From NCBI GenBank assembly GCA_026982335.1, contig JALSHH010000002.1, positions 1 to 64,000 of the forward strand: a stretch of 64,000 bases of DNA. Direction: 5' to 3'. Made by a program: the position numbers and the translations under genes. The notes beneath the pieces were generated by a model. That model was given only the letters and a program-made list of their open reading frames with translations, was not told the DNA's origin and did not search any database. Each line of letters opens with the position of its first letter. Within the stretch, counting starts at the first letter, position 1. Positions 8,794-19,100 of the stretch are shown piece by piece. Origin of the DNA: Phycisphaerales bacterium (lineage in GTDB: Bacteria > Planctomycetota > Phycisphaerae > Phycisphaerales > UBA1924).

Positions 8794-9414
8794 ATGACTT
8801 ATCAACTCCCAGAGCTCCCATACGCATACGACGCCCTTGAGCCTTACTTCGATGCACGGACCATGGAAATCCATCATTCCAAGCACCATGCTGCCTACAT
8901 TGCCAAGGCCAACGCCGCTTTGGACGGGACCCCGTGGGAGGGTAAATGCCCATGCGACATCCTCTCGAATCTCAAAGAACTCCCCGAAGAGATTCAAAAA
9001 ACAGTCCAGAATAACCTCGGCGGGCACGCCAATCATACGCTTTTCTGGAAGCTCCTCGCACCGGCGGGCAAGGGTGGCGGCGGTGAGCCTGCCGGCGAAC
9101 TCCGCGAGGCGATCGACAACTCGTTCGGTTCATTTGACGGGTTCAAAGAAAAATTTGCCGAGCAGGCCGCGACCCGGTTTGGATCAGGGTGGGCTTGGTG
9201 CGGTTTTGATGCTCCGGGCAAGCTCCATGTGGGTTCGACGGCCAATCAGGACTCACCGTTCTTGTTCGGGCACAAACCGATTCTTGGACTTGATGTCTGG
9301 GAGCATGCGTATTACCTCAACTACCAGAACCGCCGCCCTGATTACATCAATGCCTTCTGGAACATTGTGAACTGGGATGCAGTGGCAGATATGTATGCCA
9401 AATGGAAGGGTTAA
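8794..9414 (+). CDS. Superoxide dismutase, Fe/Mn family (probably Mn type)
   Basis: This 206-residue enzyme converts superoxide to oxygen and hydrogen peroxide. It has the full family signature: the N-terminal metal ligand in [11 protein letters not shown], the second histidine in [10 protein letters not shown], and the C-terminal pair in [24 protein letters not shown], carrying the second-sphere glutamine, favours manganese or cambialistic use over iron. The ATG at 8794 begins [17 protein letters not shown], exactly where homologues start, and no signal peptide is visible, so it should be cytoplasmic. An upstream in-frame ATG at 8680 would add 38 unrelated residues. It appears monocistronic, with a terminator at 9471-9495. 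Confidence 0.95.
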   Translation: MTYQLPELPYAYDALEPYFDARTMEIHHSKHHAAYIAKANAALDGTPWEGKCPCDILSNLKELPEEIQKTVQNNLGGHANHTLFWKLLAPAGKGGGGEPAGELREAIDNSFGSFDGFKEKFAEQAATRFGSGWAWCGFDAPGKLHVGSTANQDSPFLFGHKPILGLDVWEHAYYLNYQNRRPDYINAFWNIVNWDAVADMYAKWKG

Positions 9415-9470
9415 CCCGATTCTGGAATCTTCATCGCCAATCTTCGTTATCACCAATCTTCCCCAAGTGG

Positions 9471-9495
9471 CACAGGCTTTGGGCCTATGTTTTTT
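9471..9495 (+). terminator. Terminator after superoxide dismutase
   Basis: CACAGGC (9471-9477) pairs with GCCTATG (9483-9489), one mismatch, loop TTTGG, followed by six T residues. It lies 57 bases after the sod stop. Confidence 0.7.
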
Positions 9496-9528
9496 ATTGT
9501 GTTTTATGGATCAGGTATAAAAACTCAC

Positions 9529-9547
9529 CACAGGCTGGACGCCTGTG
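9529..9547. repeat. Short perfect inverted repeat CACAGGC-TGGAC-GCCTGTG
   Basis: A 7-bp perfect stem with 5-base loop, directly followed by CGACC and without a T-run. It lies 28 bases upstream of the next gene. A similar element (AACGGGCT-TCC-AGCCCGTT) occurs at 38460-38478. Their form suggests dispersed intergenic hairpins rather than terminators. Confidence 0.5.
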
Positions 9548-9574
9548 CGACCGGGTTTGGCCGTATGATCGGGT

Positions 9575-10177
9575 GTGAAGAAGAAAAATATCTATCTGAC
9601 GATTTGGCTGGTGCTTCCGATTGTGATTGTGAGTTCATTGATCTCGTGGATTTTCTATTCGCTCGATAAGGATCGCCTGATGGCCGATGCAGTGCCCTAT
9701 GGCGCGGGGGCCGGTGATACTGGTAACGCCAACGCCCTGGGGCAATGGCTCGCCGGGCGCAATCCTGATCGAGTGGCTGCCGCCCTCAAAGCGAGGCGCA
9801 ACGGATATGCGATCAACCCGATCGATTGGCCCGGTGGGGTGATGGTGAAGATTCCTGCTTCAGCTTTCGGTGAAGAGGTCGAATCGGCAATGCTTGTGTT
9901 CGTCGATGATCAATCACTCGAAGTGCTCGCACAAGAGATGGTCATTGGTGAAGCAGGTTTTGTGACGCTGGAGATGTCACATGCCGATGCTCATGGTTTT
10001 TTCTTTTATGCAACGACCAGCGAGCCGATGCTCCTTGGAAACAAGATTGTCGATGCCGAGGGGCGTGCGTTGAGGCCCATTGAGTTCGGGCTCCGGATTC
10101 CTGATCCTGATTTGCAAGTTTCGAATCCGATGGTGGTCGAGGTTCGGCTCGATTCGGTGTACGAGGAATCGCCTTGA
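9575..10177 (+). CDS. Hypothetical membrane-anchored protein
   Basis: This 200-residue protein starts with GTG and has one N-terminal membrane helix (about residues 6-28, IYLTIWLVLPIVIVSSLISW), then an outside-facing soluble part of about 170 residues. That part is rich in beta-type segments (GGVMVKIPASAF, ESAMLVFVDD, MVVEVRLDSVY) and has no cysteine. I do not recognise the family. The next gene starts inside its stop codon (TTGA overlap at 10174-10177), so the two are translationally coupled. The layout of a single anchor plus a beta domain next to a second membrane protein suggests a small envelope complex, but that is inference only. Confidence 0.65.
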   Translation: MKKKNIYLTIWLVLPIVIVSSLISWIFYSLDKDRLMADAVPYGAGAGDTGNANALGQWLAGRNPDRVAAALKARRNGYAINPIDWPGGVMVKIPASAFGEEVESAMLVFVDDQSLEVLAQEMVIGEAGFVTLEMSHADAHGFFFYATTSEPMLLGNKIVDAEGRALRPIEFGLRIPDPDLQVSNPMVVEVRLDSVYEESP

Positions 10178-10701
10178 GAATCTTGACCCGAAAAATCTGG
10201 CGTGCGTTTCCGGAATTGGATCAGTTTGACGACAAAACATGCCAGCAGTATATTCGGTATGCGCAGCGGGCTAAGAATTTCTGGATAGGTGCAATTTTTG
10301 TGATCTTTGCCATACCCGTTGGACTTGCCGTGTGGCGGGGACTCCTGTTCAACATTGACGCGATTGTGTACTACCTTCGAGATTGGTATAATTTAGGTAT
10401 CTTCGATGACTTGGACGACACTGGCGAGAACTTGCTGGTATTACTCCGAATTACCGGATATGTCTGGTGCCCCGTATTTTGTATGCTCCTCGTGCGCGAT
10501 CGCTGGCTCAATCGGTGTATCCGCAAACAGATCTCAGGCATCAAGTGTGGTGCCTGCGGGTACTCGCTCATGGGGCTTTCGCTGATCGAAGATGCTGACA
10601 TGCCGGTAGTCATCTGTCCTGAGTGTGGACATCGGATTGTGCTTGGCGATGTGGGGCTTACACCAGCGGACATTGATCCAGCCTTGCTCACCAAAGACTG
10701 A
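10174..10701 (+). CDS. Hypothetical membrane protein with C-terminal zinc ribbon
   Basis: The 175-residue product starts at a TTG overlapping the previous stop by 4 bases. It has two membrane helices (about 38-58 and 95-115) and a C-terminal four-cysteine ribbon, KCGACGYSLMGL followed by VICPECGH. The same CGYxLxGL...ICPEC pattern is found in the gene at 38511-38957. Such ribbons are common in planctomycete proteins of unknown role; they presumably bind zinc on the cytoplasmic side. Coupling to the upstream gene suggests the pair acts together. No enzymatic motif is visible. Confidence 0.7.
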   Translation: MRILTRKIWRAFPELDQFDDKTCQQYIRYAQRAKNFWIGAIFVIFAIPVGLAVWRGLLFNIDAIVYYLRDWYNLGIFDDLDDTGENLLVLLRITGYVWCPVFCMLLVRDRWLNRCIRKQISGIKCGACGYSLMGLSLIEDADMPVVICPECGHRIVLGDVGLTPADIDPALLTKD

Positions 10702-10716
10702 ATCCCAACGAGCCGC

Positions 10717-10737
10717 GACCGTGAGGGCACGGTCTTT
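10717..10737 (+). terminator. Probable terminator after the two-gene unit
   Basis: A perfect 7-bp stem GACCGTG/CACGGTC with loop AGGG is followed by only TTT. It lies between the convergent gene at 10174-10701 and the DUF1501 gene. The short T-run makes it a weak call. Confidence 0.5.
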
Positions 10738-10743
10738 GTAGGT

Positions 10744-12060
10744 TTACACATTGAGCACGCGCAGGTGCTTGAAACTCGCACCGAGCACATTGCGGCTCTT
10801 GGCGCTCATCCATTTATCAAGCACCTCGGCGTACACGCTTCGGAAGTCTGCGGTGTATTTGAGGTCGCCATTGTCGAGATTCGTCAGCGATGGATGGCGT
10901 GAATGGAACCCGCCTTGGACTTTGGGGCCAAACATGAACACGGGGGCTGCCGTGCCGTGGTCAGTTCCGTTGGATGCGTTTTGTCCCACGCGCCTGCCGA
11001 ACTCACTAAAGCACATGGTGGTGACGCGATCGGCGTTGCCCTGGGCAGTCATATCTTTCTGGAAGGCGGCGATGGCATCGGAGAACTGGCGGAGAAGTCG
11101 GGTGTGTCCGCCGGCTTGGTTGGCGTGGGTGTCGAATCCGCCGAGCGAAGCGTAGTAGACGCGAGTCTTCATACCCGCGCGGATCATCGAGCCGATCATG
11201 CTGAGTTGTTTGGCAAGGCTTGATCCTGGGTACTGGACCAAAGGTTTGGCCGCGACGGCTTTGCGGATGGTTGCCGAGGAAACCCGTGCGTCCATCGCGG
11301 TGCGCATGAGAAAGTTGTGGTTTGAATCATCGTTGGCGTGTTCATGGCTCATGTCGGTGAGTTGCTGATGATGCTCGATGATTTCCTTGGAGAACTTGCC
11401 CCCGGCCCATTCAAAGAGACCGGGCGATTCAAAGGCAACAGGCATCATGTGCCGTCCTGAGAGGGCCAATGGTGCTTCGCGTCCGATGGCGATGGGCGGT
11501 TCGAGTGTGTGCGAGCCGTCGGGTTGTCCGCTTTGCCCTTTGTCGTAGCCACAGCATTGGGCGTCGATGTATCGCCCGATCCACCCGTCACCGGTGCCTG
11601 AGATTTCGGCGGTGTGCCAGATATCGGTGGAGGTGAAGTGTGAGCGGTTTGGGTTTGGATACCCAACGCCTTGGATGATGGCGCATTGTCCTTGATCGAA
11701 AAGTTCACGGATGCCGGTCATCGCGCCGTTGAGGGCGAGGTCTATTTTTTTGTCGAGGATGAGCAGGTTATCGACATTGACCGCCAATGTTGGGCGCAGT
11801 CGGTGGTAGGTGTCATCTCGGTAAGGGATGACGGTGTTGAGCCCGTCGTTGCCGCCGGAGAGTTGGATGATGATGAGGATGTTGTCTTCATTGACGCCGG
11901 GAATGGATGCGAGTCCTGTCTCTGGTTTTGGGAACGCAAAGGCCGAGGACTGGATGAACGCGGGGACAGTAAAGGCAGCCGAGGCGAGGATGGTGGAGGA
12001 TTGGAGAAATGCTCGGCGTGTGTAGGCGTGGACGCCGTCTGGGTCATTGTGCAGGTTCAT
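10744..12060 (-). CDS. DUF1501 domain protein, Tat-exported
   Basis: The N-terminus carries a twin-arginine signal (YTRRAFLQSSTILASAAF, about residues 13-30) followed by an alanine-rich stretch. The body has features typical of the DUF1501 family, which is related to sulfatases and alkaline phosphatases: IIIQLSGGNDGLNTVIPYRD (53-72), SEFGRRVGQNASNGTDHG (about 355-372) and GGFDTHANQAGGH. These proteins are very abundant in planctomycetes and almost always sit beside a DUF1800 gene. Here the DUF1800 gene lies upstream with a 24-base gap, so the two form an operon. The biochemical role is not established; export to the cell surface or periplasm is inferred from the Tat motif. Confidence 0.9.
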   Translation of the reverse strand: MNLHNDPDGVHAYTRRAFLQSSTILASAAFTVPAFIQSSAFAFPKPETGLASIPGVNEDNILIIIQLSGGNDGLNTVIPYRDDTYHRLRPTLAVNVDNLLILDKKIDLALNGAMTGIRELFDQGQCAIIQGVGYPNPNRSHFTSTDIWHTAEISGTGDGWIGRYIDAQCCGYDKGQSGQPDGSHTLEPPIAIGREAPLALSGRHMMPVAFESPGLFEWAGGKFSKEIIEHHQQLTDMSHEHANDDSNHNFLMRTAMDARVSSATIRKAVAAKPLVQYPGSSLAKQLSMIGSMIRAGMKTRVYYASLGGFDTHANQAGGHTRLLRQFSDAIAAFQKDMTAQGNADRVTTMCFSEFGRRVGQNASNGTDHGTAAPVFMFGPKVQGGFHSRHPSLTNLDNGDLKYTADFRSVYAEVLDKWMSAKSRNVLGASFKHLRVLNV

Positions 12061-12084
12061 TGGGGGATCTCCATCGGCATATCA

Positions 12085-13620
12085 TCAGCAAAGTTGGTAT
12101 TCGGGCATCGAGGTGATGAGTGTGAGCATGGTGGTGATGCCCTTGGCGGTGTTGGGTTGATCGACCTTGTGGGCGGCTTCGACAAGGCTTTGGGCAGCAC
12201 CGGCAGGGCGGTGCCCGAGCGCCAGGTCGAGCAACTCGTTGGCAATGAGTTCGGACGGTGGATTGCGATCGAGTCTGGGATCATTCATTGAGGCGACAAG
12301 CCCGGTGGGGTCGTAGTTGGTGCGTTCGACAAAGTTCCGATTGGCTTGGCGTCCTGTAAGCAAGTAGACCAAGGTGTTCTGGCGGACAAATAGGGTTGAG
12401 GTGTTGATCCACGATCGCCCTCCGTCCCATCCTTTGACACTCGGAGGCATGAACACGCTCTGCCCCATTTTGTCCATCGCGTCGGCGATGATACTCATGT
12501 TGCGAGGCGGGGCATTGAGCGAGCGAATCGACCCGACAACAAGCTCGGCGGGGCTTTTGATTTTGGTGCCCATGACCGATGGATCGTAAAAGTGTCGACT
12601 CAAAAAGAGCCTGCGGAGGATTGGCTTGAGTTCGTAGTGATGCTGTTGGAGCATGATGCTCATTTTGCGGACCACGGTGCGGGTGGGGCCCTTGAGGGCT
12701 TTGACATCGGTGGGGATGTCGGCAACGAAGAACTTGTAGAGTTTGGCGCAGATGAACGGAGCGCAGGCCTGTGAACGAAGGATTGCATTGACAAACCCGT
12801 CGGCATCGAGGTTGCCGGTGACACCCAGAATGTGCTTGATGGTATTGTCATGGTTGTTTTTGTTGTAGAAGAAGGCGTCGTCTTGGTAGGTGAAGCCGGT
12901 GAGTGCTTTGGCGCCGTCTTTGATATCCCGTTCGGTATAGTTGCCCTCGCCCAATGAGAAGAGCTCCATGAGTTCACGGGCGAGGTTTTCGTTTGGGCTT
13001 GATTTGCGGTTTTGGTTGTTGTTGAGGTATCTGAGCATGGCCGGGTCACGGATGATCCCGCGGAGCAGATCGGCGAAGTTGCCGATTGCGTAGTGGCGGA
13101 ACATCCGGTTCTGGGCGTACATGTGGTAAGAATCTTCGATTGTTCGGTAACTTGTCGCGAAATGCCCGTGCCAGAAGAGGGTCATTTTTTCTTCAAACGG
13201 GCGAGGGGTTTGGATCATCCGGGTGATCCACCAGCGTTGAATTTGGCGCATCTGATTGCGGTCGGCGCGTTGAGCTTGTTGTCGCATGGTTCGGAATCGG
13301 GCGAGGGTGTCTTCGTCGCCGTTTTGGCGGGCGCGTCGAATCTCGCGTTGCTCGGCCTGCGATCGCGGGCGGATGATATTGGAATCAAACGCATCGGGAG
13401 GGTCCGCCTGGGCAGGGATGTCGGTGTAGTCGAGTAGATGGTCGACCGCGGCTTTGGGTCCCCACCGGGCGAGTGTACGGATTTGTTCGTCGGTGCCTCC
13501 GAACCCTGCGCGCAAGAGCAGGTGCCTTGCCTGAGGATATCCGAAATCCTTTTCTCGGATTGGCAAGAGCGAGGTTTCAATGCGGCTGAGTTGAGTCGAG
13601 TTGATGTGCGCTCCGGGCAT
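12085..13620 (-). CDS. DUF1800 domain protein
   Basis: The product is 511 residues if started at the ATG at 13620, which has GGGGAG six bases upstream; another ATG seven codons earlier (13641) is possible. Family features include ARHLLLRAGFGGTDEQI near the start, the MTLFWHGHFATSY block, SPNENLARELMELFSLGEGN and VKGWDGGRSWINTSTL. DUF1800 proteins are large, mostly helical proteins found with DUF1501 partners in planctomycetes and some proteobacteria; their activity is unknown. No clear signal peptide is seen. It is the first gene of a two-gene operon with the Tat-exported DUF1501 protein, and the pairing suggests a shared surface or periplasmic job. Confidence 0.9.
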   Translation of the reverse strand: MPGAHINSTQLSRIETSLLPIREKDFGYPQARHLLLRAGFGGTDEQIRTLARWGPKAAVDHLLDYTDIPAQADPPDAFDSNIIRPRSQAEQREIRRARQNGDEDTLARFRTMRQQAQRADRNQMRQIQRWWITRMIQTPRPFEEKMTLFWHGHFATSYRTIEDSYHMYAQNRMFRHYAIGNFADLLRGIIRDPAMLRYLNNNQNRKSSPNENLARELMELFSLGEGNYTERDIKDGAKALTGFTYQDDAFFYNKNNHDNTIKHILGVTGNLDADGFVNAILRSQACAPFICAKLYKFFVADIPTDVKALKGPTRTVVRKMSIMLQQHHYELKPILRRLFLSRHFYDPSVMGTKIKSPAELVVGSIRSLNAPPRNMSIIADAMDKMGQSVFMPPSVKGWDGGRSWINTSTLFVRQNTLVYLLTGRQANRNFVERTNYDPTGLVASMNDPRLDRNPPSELIANELLDLALGHRPAGAAQSLVEAAHKVDQPNTAKGITTMLTLITSMPEYQLC

Positions 13621-13783
13621 AACGATCTCCCCATGGACCACGATGGGCCCCTTTCATACAACCACAACGCACCAGCATCTGGGTGATTGCACACGATCGG
13701 CCATCAAACCGGCTGCCAGTCTCCCATTCAGTTTCCGATGATGCTTGCCGGCCGGTGGGTCTTTGGGGTTGTGTCGCTTCAGA

Positions 13784-15181
13784 TTACCGGATTTGCCGTT
13801 TTGATGCGAGTCGAAAAGTCCAGACCAATGCCCCGGCAGCTGCAGCAAGGAGCAAGGCACCGATGATGTGGTGTGCGGTGGTGATCAAAGCAGCGGAAGT
13901 TTCGATCGGAGGGGCATCAGCAAGATTCTCAGCCGTGGGCAATGCCGGGGCATCATCACCTTCCCATGCCATTCCCAAGACAGCAAATCCGATCGTAAAC
14001 TGAAGCACGACCAATCCATGCAGGATGCTTCCAAATGGGCGGACAGGTCGGGCCGATGGATGGGCCTTTCCAGTGCGGATACACAGGGCGCCCCCAATGA
14101 TGACGAGCATCATGGCGATAAAGGAAAAACCCATGTGGGCCATCATCGCATGTCCGGAGTTGAGGTGGCGAGTTACTGCACCCAAACCCAGTTGGATGAC
14201 CAGAGCGATGAAGGTCAACATCATCGCGGTGCGGGCACGCTTGGCCGCAGCGAGCGTTTCTGGGACCGGATTGGCGCTCGTCCAAGCGTCCGAAAGAATG
14301 ATCGCTGTGGATAAAGCGCCTGCAAAGACGATTTGGGCGAAGATGCCGTGGAGAATTGCGAAGAAGGTGCTTTCTTCTGCGACACGAATAATTCCCCAGT
14401 ATCCCTGAAGGGAAACGGCCAGGAACAAAGCGACGGCGAGTACCTTGGGGAGTTTTCGGGGTTCGCCAGTCAAGATGCGGATCATGAGCACAAGTGTGGT
14501 GAGCCCGGCGAGGGTGCCGAAGAGTCGATGGGAATGTTCGAGGAAAATCCGAGGTTCGGCCATGAGTTCGAGGGGGAAAAGGATGGAGATGGCGCCATAA
14601 GTCGTGATGGCATCAGGAACTGCGAGCCCTGAGTCCGTGCTGGTGACGGCGCCACCGACCGCAATCAAAGGCAAATAGGTCAATGCGGTGATCCATGCGA
14701 ACCGTGATCGCCAAGTCGTTGTTGGTGTGATGGTTACGGGTGAGTGTTTGCGGGCGATGACGCCGGCAATCATGCCAACGATCATCGAGAGGATGAGCGA
14801 GCCGATCACCACGATTGCAGCATTGGGAGCCAAGGTATTGGCATGTTCGGGCATCTCGGCGGTGCTCTCAGGTTGAACAACGATGTTCGAGCCCAGAATC
14901 AGAAGGTTGATGAGTCCGGCGATGAGTCCAGCGAGTACGCCGGTTTTGATTCGATTTTCCGGAGCGATACGGGGGAGCCAAAGCATTCCGATGGCCAAGA
15001 GGGGGATGAGGAGAACAGGAATGGCAATGGCGGGTGGCACATGGACCCCAGGCATGTGCAAGAACCATGCGATCATCCACATCATTACAGCAGCGGCAAA
15101 TCCGATTGTGACCGCCGGCCCCCCAATTTTGCCAAAAAAAGTATCAGAAGGTCCTTTATCTGGAAGTTCTTGAGTGGTCAT
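13784..15181 (-). CDS. ctaA: Heme A synthase (COX15/CtaA-like), extended
   Basis: This is a polytopic membrane protein of 465 residues if started at the ATG at 15181; the in-frame frame extends to 15313 but the upstream part is polar and unlike the family. COX15/CtaA features are present: LEHSHRLFGTLAGL (heme-ligand histidine with EHSHR), ILHGIFAQIVFAGAL, MMAHMGFSF and TTAHHIIGALLL, plus GGAVTSTDSGLAVPD. Heme A synthase oxidises heme O to heme A for aa3-type oxidases. About 130 N-terminal residues with four more membrane helices precede the core, making it longer than typical (about 300-350). It runs divergently from the ACIII/oxidase operon, which fits supply of heme A to that oxidase. No heme O synthase gene (ctaB) is in the window. 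The start has no clear ribosome-binding site. Confidence 0.85.
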   Translation of the reverse strand: MTTQELPDKGPSDTFFGKIGGPAVTIGFAAAVMMWMIAWFLHMPGVHVPPAIAIPVLLIPLLAIGMLWLPRIAPENRIKTGVLAGLIAGLINLLILGSNIVVQPESTAEMPEHANTLAPNAAIVVIGSLILSMIVGMIAGVIARKHSPVTITPTTTWRSRFAWITALTYLPLIAVGGAVTSTDSGLAVPDAITTYGAISILFPLELMAEPRIFLEHSHRLFGTLAGLTTLVLMIRILTGEPRKLPKVLAVALFLAVSLQGYWGIIRVAEESTFFAILHGIFAQIVFAGALSTAIILSDAWTSANPVPETLAAAKRARTAMMLTFIALVIQLGLGAVTRHLNSGHAMMAHMGFSFIAMMLVIIGGALCIRTGKAHPSARPVRPFGSILHGLVVLQFTIGFAVLGMAWEGDDAPALPTAENLADAPPIETSAALITTAHHIIGALLLAAAAGALVWTFRLASKRQIR

Positions 15182-15428
15182 GCTTTGGGTCTTTCTTGGC
15201 CTATTTGACATATCCAATTGATACTGGCTCGCAAGAGTATTTCCGGTGTGTGCGTTTTTGTCGCGTATGGTGCGTGTGAAAACGGATAAAATTTCGGCGA
15301 GGCCGCACGGCATCGTGGGATGAAGGATGCTAGGCTTGGCTCACTTGTTGGCACGGATCAGAATTTGGTCTGTGCTGTTTTGGTCCCCATACTCTGTATC
15401 TCTTTCCTCATGCGGTGGAGTATTCGAC

Positions 15429-16130
15429 TTGAAACCCATCTTTCCCAAATGGATGAACTCGTTGCCGACTTTTTTGTTCATAGTCGTGCACAGTGTTGTC
15501 ATTTTTGTTATTGCTGGCATTTGGTACTACGCAACGCCCAAGTTTTTTGAAGTTGGGTACATGCCTGCTCAGCCGGATACTGGTTTTAATCACCAAATTC
15601 ATGCAGGCAAGCTCGGTCTTGATTGTCGATATTGCCATACGAATGTCGAAGATTCTTGGCATGCCAATATTCCTCCCGTTGCGACTTGTATGGGATGCCA
15701 TGCGGAGAACAAGCTTAATGTTGAGATTGCCTCGGCGACTGATGAGAAGGTGCAGTTCATCCGTGATGCCTACGACCAAGACAAGCCCATCGAATGGCGC
15801 AATGTTCATGTTGTTCCTGACTATGCCAGTTTTCCACACGATGCGCATATCAATGCGGGCGTGAGCTGTTTCTCTTGTCATGGGCAAATTCAGGCAATGC
15901 CTGTTGTTGCCCAGGCCGAGTCACTTTCGATGGGGTGGTGCCTCGATTGTCACCGCAATCCTGAAAAGAATCTTGTTCCCAAGAACAAGGTGACGGATTT
16001 GTTTTGGGTGGAAACCGAGTGGTTCGGCAAACCCGTTGAGGAGCGGGTGCATGAAGGGATGACTCCTGATGAGTTGACCCAGACGCTTTTGCGGAATCCG
16101 CCTTTGCATTGTGCAGCGTGCCACTACTAA
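15429..16130 (+). CDS. actA: Alternative complex III subunit ActA, pentaheme cytochrome c
   Basis: With the TTG start at 15429 (GGAG at 15417-15420, 8 bases upstream) the product is 233 residues: MKPIFPKWMNSLP, one membrane anchor (about 12-32), then a soluble domain with five CxxCH heme sites: CRYCH 66, CMGCH 87, CFSCH 147, CLDCH 171 and CAACH 228. Five hemes and an N-terminal anchor are the standard ActA design. ActA carries electrons from the iron-sulfur subunit toward the cytochrome c acceptor in quinol:cytochrome c oxidoreductase. An in-frame ATG upstream at 15327 would add an unrelated 34-residue leader. First gene of the act-sco-cox operon. Confidence 0.93.
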   Translation: MKPIFPKWMNSLPTFLFIVVHSVVIFVIAGIWYYATPKFFEVGYMPAQPDTGFNHQIHAGKLGLDCRYCHTNVEDSWHANIPPVATCMGCHAENKLNVEIASATDEKVQFIRDAYDQDKPIEWRNVHVVPDYASFPHDAHINAGVSCFSCHGQIQAMPVVAQAESLSMGWCLDCHRNPEKNLVPKNKVTDLFWVETEWFGKPVEERVHEGMTPDELTQTLLRNPPLHCAACHY

Positions 16131-16184
16131 GAAGAGTTTGAGTACCCGACACACATTCCGATGTGTGATCCAAGAGACGATACC

Positions 16185-19100
16185 ATGAGCAACCTCGATC
16201 AATGTCCTTCAACGAAGGAAGCAAACGAGACTCCGATCAAGCCTGCAGCAGAAGTTGCCTCCCTTGGTCAGGTCAGCGGCAAGAAATACTGGCGCTCGCT
16301 CGAAGAATACATCGGCACCAAAGAGTTCACTGAGTTTGTTCATCGTGAGTTCCCCAAAGGCGCTTCGATGCTCGGTGATTCCACACGCCGAAACTTTGTC
16401 AAGATTATGGGCGCTGGTTTTGCCATCGCAGGTGTTGCGACGATGCCCGGGTGCCGACGCCCGGACCGTAAAATCCTCGCTTACTCAAAGCATGTGCCCG
16501 AAGATATCATTCCGGGCAATGCGCTCTATTACAGCACTGCATTGGCATTGCCCGGTGGTGGGGTTGAGGGGCTGCTCATCGAAACCCATACCGGGCGTCC
16601 GACCAAGGTTGAAGGCAATCCACTACATCCGAATAACCAGGGCAAGACCAGTGCCTATGCCCAAGCCAGTGTGCTCGGGTTGTATGACCCGGATCGACTC
16701 AAGTTTCCGGTTTACAACAATCCGACTCGTGGCAAACTTGATGCGACTTGGGATGATTTCAATGTTTGGCAAGAAGCACATTTTGCCAAGTTTGACGCCA
16801 ATGGTGGGCAGGGATTGGCATTTATCGTCGAGAAAAAATCAAGTCCGACCCGCCAGCGGCTGATCGATGCGATCAAAGCACGATGGTCCAAGGCTACCTT
16901 CGTCCACTGGAACCCCGCCGAATCACGCGGCATGATCGAAGGTTCAAAAATCGCATTCGGCTTGCCAAGTGCAGTCAGCTATGACTTTACTGGGGCGAAA
17001 TGTATCGTGTCGATCGACTCGAACTTCATGACCGACGCCCCAGAGGCACTCAAAAACGCAAGAACGCTCGCTTCGACCCGCAAGGTGCTCAGAGCGGGCG
17101 ATTCAATGTCGCGTTTATACGCAGTTGAGTCCAAACCAACAGCTGCGGGTTCGCTGGCGGATCACCGCTTCCGTGTTTCACCATCGGAGATGCATAATTT
17201 TACCGTGGCATTGGCCAAGGCGGTTTTTGCGCTCGTGGGTGTGAATGCGACGGGACTTCCAGACGCTGCCGTTTTGGGCATGAGTGACAAGGACATCGCT
17301 GAGATCGCCAAGGATTTGGTCGATCATCGCGAGCACGCGGTTGTGGTGCCTGGCGATGATCTCTCGGCAGAGAGCTGGGCGCTGTGCATGGCGATGAATT
17401 CAGCACTCGATGCGATGGGGCAGCAAATTTCGGTGTACCGCATGGCTCCTGAACTCTCGGGCAATGCCAATGACGAACTTGCACTGTTAACCGACCAACT
17501 CAACGCTGGACGGGTTGATACCTTGGTGACGATTGATTGCAACCCGGTCTATGACGCGCCGGGTTCGTTTGATTTTGCATCGGCCTTTGGCAAGGCCAAG
17601 CACACCATTACGCTGAGCGTGGGAATGTCTGAGACTGAGCATGTCTCGACTTGGTCGCTCAACGGCACGCACTACCTTGAATCTTGGGGTGATGTGGCCA
17701 GTGTTGATGGCACGATGTCGGTTGTTCAGCCGATGATTGCACCGTTGTATGAGCCGGCGCATTCGGATATTGAGCTCTTGGCGATGCTCGGAGGATTCGA
17801 GCACCGTGATGGGTACTCGATTGTGCGTGATTCATGGGCGAAGGCAAGCAACAGTTCGATTGATTCAGATGGTTTCAATCGTTCGTGGAGGCGTGCATTG
17901 CACGACGGGATGCAGGCTCCGCAGAATACGAATCCAGCGGGTAGTGTCAAGATGAGCAGCGTGCTCATGGCAGTTGCTCGCAAGGGAGTCAACCAAGCAC
18001 CAGGGCAAGGTTCGATGGATGTCGTTTTCTACACCTCGAACTATAACAACGGGCAGAACGCCAACAATGGGTGGCTCCAAGAACTTCCAGACTTTGGCCC
18101 ATCAGTCGTTTGGGATAACCCGATTTTGATGAGCCCCAACACCGCCAAGGCCTTGGGTGTGCTCCCGGAGAGTTCGTGGCAGGACGAGTTCGACCCGTAT
18201 ACCAAACAGCAGATGCCTCAGGCACAACTCATTACCGTGACGCTCAATGGCCAGACGATGACTGGTGCTGCATGGATCTTGCCGGGGATGGCGGATAACA
18301 CTCTTGGTGTCAAGCTCGGCTATGGACGAGAAATCGTCGGCAAGGTTGGGTACAGCGTCGGGCACAACACCTACGCGATCAAACCCGCAGCCGGTGGCAT
18401 GACCACCCGCGGAGCAAGCGTCAAAAAGGCTGGTGGAACCTACACCATTGCTTCGACCCAGAATCATTGGTCGCTCGAAGGACGCGAAACCATTGTCCGG
18501 GCGATGGATAAAAAATGGTGGGATAAGTATGGCGACAAGAAAAAAGAATATCCCGACGGTATCTACGGACAAGAGAGCACCGCGCTCAACATTGCCGAGC
18601 GCATTGGCGAGCTGAGTCATACACCTCCCAATATCGGGATCTACAAGAATCCGCTCAATGATTCGTACGAAGATGCCGATCCGAGCAACCTGCACGAGGA
18701 CACAGCACTCAATCGCGAGATGCCGCCTCGGTATGCTCAGGGCCCGCAGTGGGGGATGTCGATTGATATGAACGCGTGCATGGGATGCAATGTGTGTACC
18801 GTTGCGTGTCAGAGTGAGAACAACATTCCGATCGTCGGCAAGTCCGAGGTCGCCAAGGGACGCGAGATGCAGTGGATCCGTATGGACCGCTATTTCGTCG
18901 GCGAGGACCTCAACAATCCAGACGAGATGCTCATTCAGCCCGTCGCTTGTGTGCACTGCGAAAACGCACCATGCGAAACCGTCTGCCCGGTTAACGCGAC
19001 CGTCCACGGCGACGAGGGCACCAACGACATGGCATATAACCGGTGTATCGGGACACGCTACTGTGCCAATAACTGTCCGTACAAGGTGCGGCGGTTTAAC

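Noticed and set aside
18102..19007. Long minus-strand frame (301 codons) opposite actB
   Set aside because: It is an antisense shadow of the iron-sulfur part of actB, with no start signal or recognisable product.
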